Of a DNA stretch of 64,000 nt, positions 60,123 to 64,000 are shown piece after piece. The stretch lies in the NCBI GenBank assembly GCA_958431815.1, contig CAUASB010000008.1, positions 1 to 64,000 on the forward strand, written 5' to 3'. Each line of letters starts with the position of its first letter. Within the stretch, counting starts at the first letter, position 1. A model generated the notes under the pieces. It saw nothing but the letters and a program-made list of their open reading frames with translations. It had not been told where the DNA came from and did no database searches. Source of the DNA: an uncultured Eggerthella sp. (GTDB lineage Bacteria; Actinomycetota; Coriobacteriia; Coriobacteriales; Eggerthellaceae). The position numbers and the translations under genes were made by a program.

Positions 60123-61261
60123 TATTCGTCATCCCCTTCTACTGTGGAGCGGACGCTGGAAAGCTTCGACTGGAACGTTACGTAGTGCGGCAGCTTCAAA
60201 TGGGAAACGAAGCCTGTGGCCTCAACGCCATCCACGTGGTACAGCACAAATTCCTCATCCTGCGTGGGATAGCGCTTGTCGCCCTGGTCAAGGCAGAAAT
60301 CGAGCACGCTCATGGCAATGGCCTTGGTTTCCTGATGCCCCATAACCATGCCGTAACCCATCTTGAAGCCCATGCGCGCGCGGCCGTTTTCGGTGCGGTC
60401 GACGGAAAACACGCTTTCCACTTCCGTTACGGGGATGCTTCCCAGGTAGTAGGCATCTTCTTCGCCGCCCGCATCAACAGGGTGGTCTACCAGCACTTCC
60501 ACCATGCCGGCGCGTAGCTCCCCCACGGTCGGGTGCGAAGGCCCGAAGCCGCGAATGGCCGCATAGCCCAGGGCAGTTACGCCCTGCGTCATGCCGCGCG
60601 CCAGGGTTTGCAGGCGGGCGGAACGCGGCGCAGGAAACACCAGCGGATCCATGGTCACATCAACCGGCGGGGTGTCATCGTCGACGCATTCCTCGATCAA
60701 GCCTTCTTTGCGCAGGTAGTCGAGCACTTTCGGCATAGCCTTCAAGCCAGCTGCCGCGCGCTTGTGCTGGGCGCGCTCCTCTTCGGTAAGCGCTGCACAG
60801 GCCGCCTCAAGCTCTTCGTCGAATTGGCGGCGCACTTCTACCGCATCTTCATCGGTTTCGTTTTCCAGGTCGAAGCGGATAAGGCGATGCGAATAATCGC
60901 GCGTGGCACCCAGAAGCTGCCCACCAGGAACATCCTTGAACGCAGCCGAAATACGGCGCTGAACAGCCATGTTCTGCGTATCGATAACGCGGGAGGTATA
61001 GGGGCGCTCAAGCGTGGAACGAAACGCGCGCAGCAAGAACACCGCTTCTTCGGGCGAACCCTGCGCCTGTTTCAGCACAACGGCGGCAAGGCGCGGCGCA
61101 TACAGCGAAGCCTCTCCCATAACCTGCTCGATCAGCCCCGGGAACGTCGCCTCGATTTCGTCCACCGAAGCCATGGCACTACCGGCAACCCGTTCGCGTT
61201 CCAGCAGCTTAAGGCTTTCTTCAATGGCGCGCCCGCCCCCACGTACAGCAACGTAGCCCAT
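60122..61261 (-). CDS. phnI: PhnI nucleosidase subunit of C-P lyase complex
   Basis: 379 residues. GYVAVRGGGRAIEESLKLL at the start and the C-terminal GFKMGYGMVMGHQETKAIAM are conserved. Catalyses displacement of adenine from ATP by phosphonate with PhnG, H and L. Start/stop overlaps with both neighbours. Confidence 0.95.
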   Translation of the reverse strand: MGYVAVRGGGRAIEESLKLLERERVAGSAMASVDEIEATFPGLIEQVMGEASLYAPRLAAVVLKQAQGSPEEAVFLLRAFRSTLERPYTSRVIDTQNMAVQRRISAAFKDVPGGQLLGATRDYSHRLIRFDLENETDEDAVEVRRQFDEELEAACAALTEEERAQHKRAAAGLKAMPKVLDYLRKEGLIEECVDDDTPPVDVTMDPLVFPAPRSARLQTLARGMTQGVTALGYAAIRGFGPSHPTVGELRAGMVEVLVDHPVDAGGEEDAYYLGSIPVTEVESVFSVDRTENGRARMGFKMGYGMVMGHQETKAIAMSVLDFCLDQGDKRYPTQDEEFVLYHVDGVEATGFVSHLKLPHYVTFQSKLSSVRSTVEGDDE

Positions 61262-61890
61262 TACTCGGCCCTCCCGTCACATTCGCTGGCATCAATGCTC
61301 ACGATGCGGGTGGTGCGCGGAAGGGCGGCAACGTTGCCTTCCGCATCTACCAGCAAAACCTCGATGCCGCAGGGATACTCGTCACCGCGCTGCTCGCGGG
61401 CACGCGCCCACGCAACCTGGTTCACATACAGCTTTGCGGTGGTTTCGATGCCTGGCCCTTCCAGTTCCAGACAATGCAGCCCTGAAGCGGGGCTGCTGGC
61501 AACAACGCCGCACAGCAGCATCGCGCAAGCGCCCAATTCGGGCTCGACCAACGTGCCTTCCTTGGCCCGCAGCAGCGCCTCGCATTGCACCTCGTCGCTT
61601 TCAGAAGGCACCAGCACGAAATCCGCTTCTGCGGCGCTGGCGGGCTTGGCGTGGGTTTGCATGGTGATCCAACGACCCATGCGTTCCACGTCAGGCCCCG
61701 CCACGGCAAACGTCACTGCCTGATCAACAAACAGGCGCACAGCCGTTTCGAAACAGGGTGGCACCAAAGGCGCCTCGCCCGATTTTGGGAACGCGTCGAT
61801 CTGCCCCACCGTGCCCGGGCGGGCAAAGGCATTCAACACCTGGCGAAACGCCCGCTGCGTCAGGTGAGTTTCCAAAGTATTCGCTATCAT
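61261..61890 (-). CDS. phnH: PhnH subunit of C-P lyase complex
   Basis: 209 residues. TQRAFRQVLNAFARPGTVG and the C-terminal GIEVLLVDAEGNVAALPRTTRI match PhnH. Part of the PhnGHIJ core. Confidence 0.93.
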   Translation of the reverse strand: MIANTLETHLTQRAFRQVLNAFARPGTVGQIDAFPKSGEAPLVPPCFETAVRLFVDQAVTFAVAGPDVERMGRWITMQTHAKPASAAEADFVLVPSESDEVQCEALLRAKEGTLVEPELGACAMLLCGVVASSPASGLHCLELEGPGIETTAKLYVNQVAWARAREQRGDEYPCGIEVLLVDAEGNVAALPRTTRIVSIDASECDGRAE

Positions 61891-62321
61891 CCTTGAACTT
61901 CCATCGTCGAAAAATCTACCTGGGTACGAAGCAGCGCTTCCGAAAGCTTCCGTGCACGCTCGTCTAAACGATGCTGCTCTTCGACAAGCGCTTCGTCCCA
62001 GCCGCGCAGCAAAAGCTCGTTACCACCAGCGGCGTACACGGCATCTACCACTGCCAAATCGCGCGCCTTCTTGCGATCTTCGCCTAACACCAGGCCGTAG
62101 CCATGGGCGCTGCCAATGCGCACCGTGCATGAAGTCATCAGCGCTTCACCCAGATAAAACAGGCTACGCTGCGCGTCTTCGCGCATTTTCAGCATCACCA
62201 GCTCCTCGGCCGGCTCCTTTACCACCGCCACGGCAAAATGCTGCTCGGCTTCGCTGGCCATGCGGGAAAGCATCTTGCGGTTGCCATCAACCAGCACGCG
62301 CGTTCGTTCTTTTCTATTCAT
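61887..62321 (-). CDS. phnG: PhnG subunit of C-P lyase complex
   Basis: 144 residues. VVKEPAEELVMLKMREDAQR, FYLGEALMTSCTVRI and GYGLVLGEDRKKARDLAVVD are PhnG motifs. ATGA overlap with phnH. Confidence 0.92.
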   Translation of the reverse strand: MNRKERTRVLVDGNRKMLSRMASEAEQHFAVAVVKEPAEELVMLKMREDAQRSLFYLGEALMTSCTVRIGSAHGYGLVLGEDRKKARDLAVVDAVYAAGGNELLLRGWDEALVEEQHRLDERARKLSEALLRTQVDFSTMEVQG

Positions 62322-62329
62322 TTACTCTC

Positions 62330-63313
62330 CTAGTTCTGCACGATGTAGCGCTTGCGCAGTTGGGTGGAAAGCACCTCGAGCACAATGGCAACTGCCAAGC
62401 AGAAGTACACGATTATTCCCACTTCATGGATGTCGTAGTAGAAGCTGCCCGCCAAAAACAGCTGGTAGCCGATGCCACCGGCACCCGCAACGGCGCCTAC
62501 CGCCACCGCGTTCACGAAGTTGATCTCGAAACGGATAAACGTCCACGAAAGAATCTCGGTAAGCTTTTCTGGCACCACCGCCGAAAACACCACCTGCCAC
62601 CACGAAGCACCTGATGCCCGCAGCGCTTCCACCACGCCCGGGTCCACTTCTTCGAAGCTTTCCGAATAGGCTTTGGTGAGGTAGGCAACGCCGTGGAACA
62701 GCAGGCCCGCCACCGCCGCTTCGGGCCCCAGCCCAATGGCCACCGTGAAAATAAGCACCCACAAAATGGTGGGTATGGCGCGGAACAACGACATGGCCGC
62801 CTTGATAACGTTGGAAACACCGCGGCTTGAAAGGTTCATGGCGGCAAACAGGCCCAACACAAACGCGATAACCGCGCCCAACACCGTGGTAAGCGTTGCC
62901 AGGGCAAGCGAAGTGAACAATCCGTCCACCAAATCAGCCATGGTGAAATGGCCGCCCAACCCAGGCTGTGTGAGCATGGTGAAAAAATCGCCTACCGCAT
63001 CGGCGGCAGCAACGGCCAAAGGCGTGTCGCCGTAGTCCATTAGCACAAAGGTCAGCACGGTTACCGCCGCAAGCACGCCCAGCGTGGCGGCAAGCACAGC
63101 ATTCGACCTGTTCAAACACCGGGTTTTGATTCGCCCCGCACGGCTTGTACGCGCGCCTGCAGGGCTGCTTGCACACACAGCACCCGCAGGGCCTTCCGCC
63201 CCTGCGCTGCCCACAACGCCCGTTGCCTGCAGGGGCGCTCCAGCCATAGCCTGTGCCTTTTCCTGCTCGGAAAAATCCCGTTGCGCGCTGGCAAAGGCCT
63301 TGTTCTTGCTCAT
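62330..63313 (-). CDS. phnE: Phosphonate ABC transporter permease (PhnE), first
   Basis: 327 residues, six membrane helices after a ~60-residue polar N-terminus rich in Ala and Gly. FRAIPTILWVLIFTVAIGLG and EALRASGASWWQVVFSAVVPE are the PhnE permease loop. Forms a heterodimer with the gene upstream. Confidence 0.92.
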   Translation of the reverse strand: MSKNKAFASAQRDFSEQEKAQAMAGAPLQATGVVGSAGAEGPAGAVCASSPAGARTSRAGRIKTRCLNRSNAVLAATLGVLAAVTVLTFVLMDYGDTPLAVAAADAVGDFFTMLTQPGLGGHFTMADLVDGLFTSLALATLTTVLGAVIAFVLGLFAAMNLSSRGVSNVIKAAMSLFRAIPTILWVLIFTVAIGLGPEAAVAGLLFHGVAYLTKAYSESFEEVDPGVVEALRASGASWWQVVFSAVVPEKLTEILSWTFIRFEINFVNAVAVGAVAGAGGIGYQLFLAGSFYYDIHEVGIIVYFCLAVAIVLEVLSTQLRKRYIVQN

Positions 63314-64000
63314 ATGATGCGCCTCCTTACGTAGTTCGAAAGCGCCTCGCAGCAGATGACCACCGCCACAATAAGCAGGATCACCAACCCCGCTGCGTCA
63401 TAGCGGAAGCTCTTGTAAAACAGGTTGAACACGAACCCGATGCCGGTGCCGGTAAGGATGCCCACCAGCGTTGCATCGCGGATGTTGGTTTCCACCATGT
63501 ACAACATCCAGCTCACCACCGCCGTGATGGAAAGCGGGATAACCCCCTGCGCTACAATTTGCAGGTAGCTGGCACCCGTCGCGCGCAAAGCTTCGATGGT
63601 GCCTTGGCTTATCTCGTCGATGCTTTCCAGGAAGCATCGCGTCAGGTATCCGAAACTACCCAGAAACAAAGCCAAAAAGCCCGTGAACTCACTTTGATGA
63701 AATGAAAACAGCAGGATAAACGCCCAGGCCACCACGGGGATGTTGCGGAACAGCGAAGCGATGCCGCGTGCCAAAACCTGTGCCACGCCGCCAAGCCCCA
63801 CCGAGCGCGATCCCAAAACGGCAACAACGTAGGCAAGCACCGCCGCCGTGGTGCTGGAAGCCACCGAATCAAGCACGGTGGAAAGCAACGCCGGCAAAAT
63901 CTGCGGCAGCTTTTCCAACGAAGCCGAGCTGGGCAGGAAGTTCACCGCCATCCAGGCAAGGCCGGAAGGGATATCCACCACAGCCTCAGCAAAGTCGAAG
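63310..64000 (-). CDS. phnE: Phosphonate ABC transporter permease (PhnE), second; start outside window
   Basis: At least 230 residues, frame open through the right edge. LFRNIPVVAWAFILLFSF and EALRATGASYLQIVAQGVIPL are the PhnE loop. Overlaps the next phnE by four bases. PhnC and PhnD should lie beyond the window. Confidence 0.9.
   Translation of the reverse strand, partial: FDFAEAVVDIPSGLAWMAVNFLPSSASLEKLPQILPALLSTVLDSVASSTTAAVLAYVVAVLGSRSVGLGGVAQVLARGIASLFRNIPVVAWAFILLFSFHQSEFTGFLALFLGSFGYLTRCFLESIDEISQGTIEALRATGASYLQIVAQGVIPLSITAVVSWMLYMVETNIRDATLVGILTGTGIGFVFNLFYKSFRYDAAGLVILLIVAVVICCEALSNYVRRRII

Noticed and set aside
1..64000. tRNA or rRNA genes
   Set aside because: No cloverleaf or rRNA-like segment was recognised by eye; a covariance-model scan would be needed to exclude them fully.

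Overview
The window looks like the chromosome of an anaerobic, Gram-positive member of the Coriobacteriia, most likely an Eggerthellaceae relative. The evidence is a cell-wall toolkit with choline-binding repeats, sortase and LCP protein; a C-P lyase operon whose cyclic phosphodiesterase is the PHP-type PhnPP described from Eggerthella lenta; an ordered HrcA/CIRCE site; and mid-to-high GC core genes interrupted by AT-richer accessory genes. The assignment is inference. No rRNA, tRNA, CRISPR array or intact insertion sequence was found.

Layout. 1-7.1 kb (+): two choline-binding cell-wall enzymes (an L,D-transpeptidase cut by the window edge and a GH25 muramidase), then a phosphocholine locus: a winged-helix/LicC/LicA fusion, LicB, a 90-residue protein and LicD. 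7.15-10.2 kb (-): tagG-tagH-tagD, export and precursor synthesis for a teichoic-acid-like polymer. 10.6-14.2 kb: an Abi/HEPN protein, a glycosyltransferase and a lipoprotein gene interrupted by an amber codon. 14.7-18.1 kb (+): proC and CIRCE-controlled htpG. 18.3-26.4 kb: a defence-like island with a HEPN pair, a further HEPN protein, a truncated UDP-glucose dehydrogenase, two tiny basic ORFs and an IetAS-type AAA ATPase/subtilase pair with a membrane-anchored third gene. 26.6-29.8 kb (+): a second phosphocholine locus whose licB is out of frame at a T tract. 29.9-44.4 kb (-): a Wzx/Wzy exopolysaccharide operon headed by the antiterminator LoaP; its last gene, wzx, is out of frame at a T9 tract. 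44.9-50.4 kb (+): an SPQTG surface protein, chain-length regulator, BY-kinase, class B sortase, LCP ligase and PHP phosphatase. 50.7-55.3 kb: a CNNM/CorC-type membrane protein, a class A beta-lactamase-like protein and a CmpB-type membrane protein. 55.4-64 kb (-): a phn operon, phnE2-phnE1-phnG-H-I-J-K-M-L-phnPP.

How it fits together: LicB imports choline, LicA phosphorylates it, LicC activates it to CDP-choline, and two LicD proteins attach phosphocholine to glycans. TagD supplies CDP-glycerol and TagGH exports the polymer. The choline-binding hydrolase and transpeptidase can then dock on the decorated wall. One licD lies inside the exopolysaccharide operon, so that polymer may also carry phosphocholine. 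Two independent homopolymer frameshifts, in licB2 and wzx, suggest on/off switching of surface antigens or, alternatively, homopolymer errors in the assembly. Phosphonate breakdown may use 2-aminoethyl- or choline-like phosphonates, but nothing here shows the substrate.
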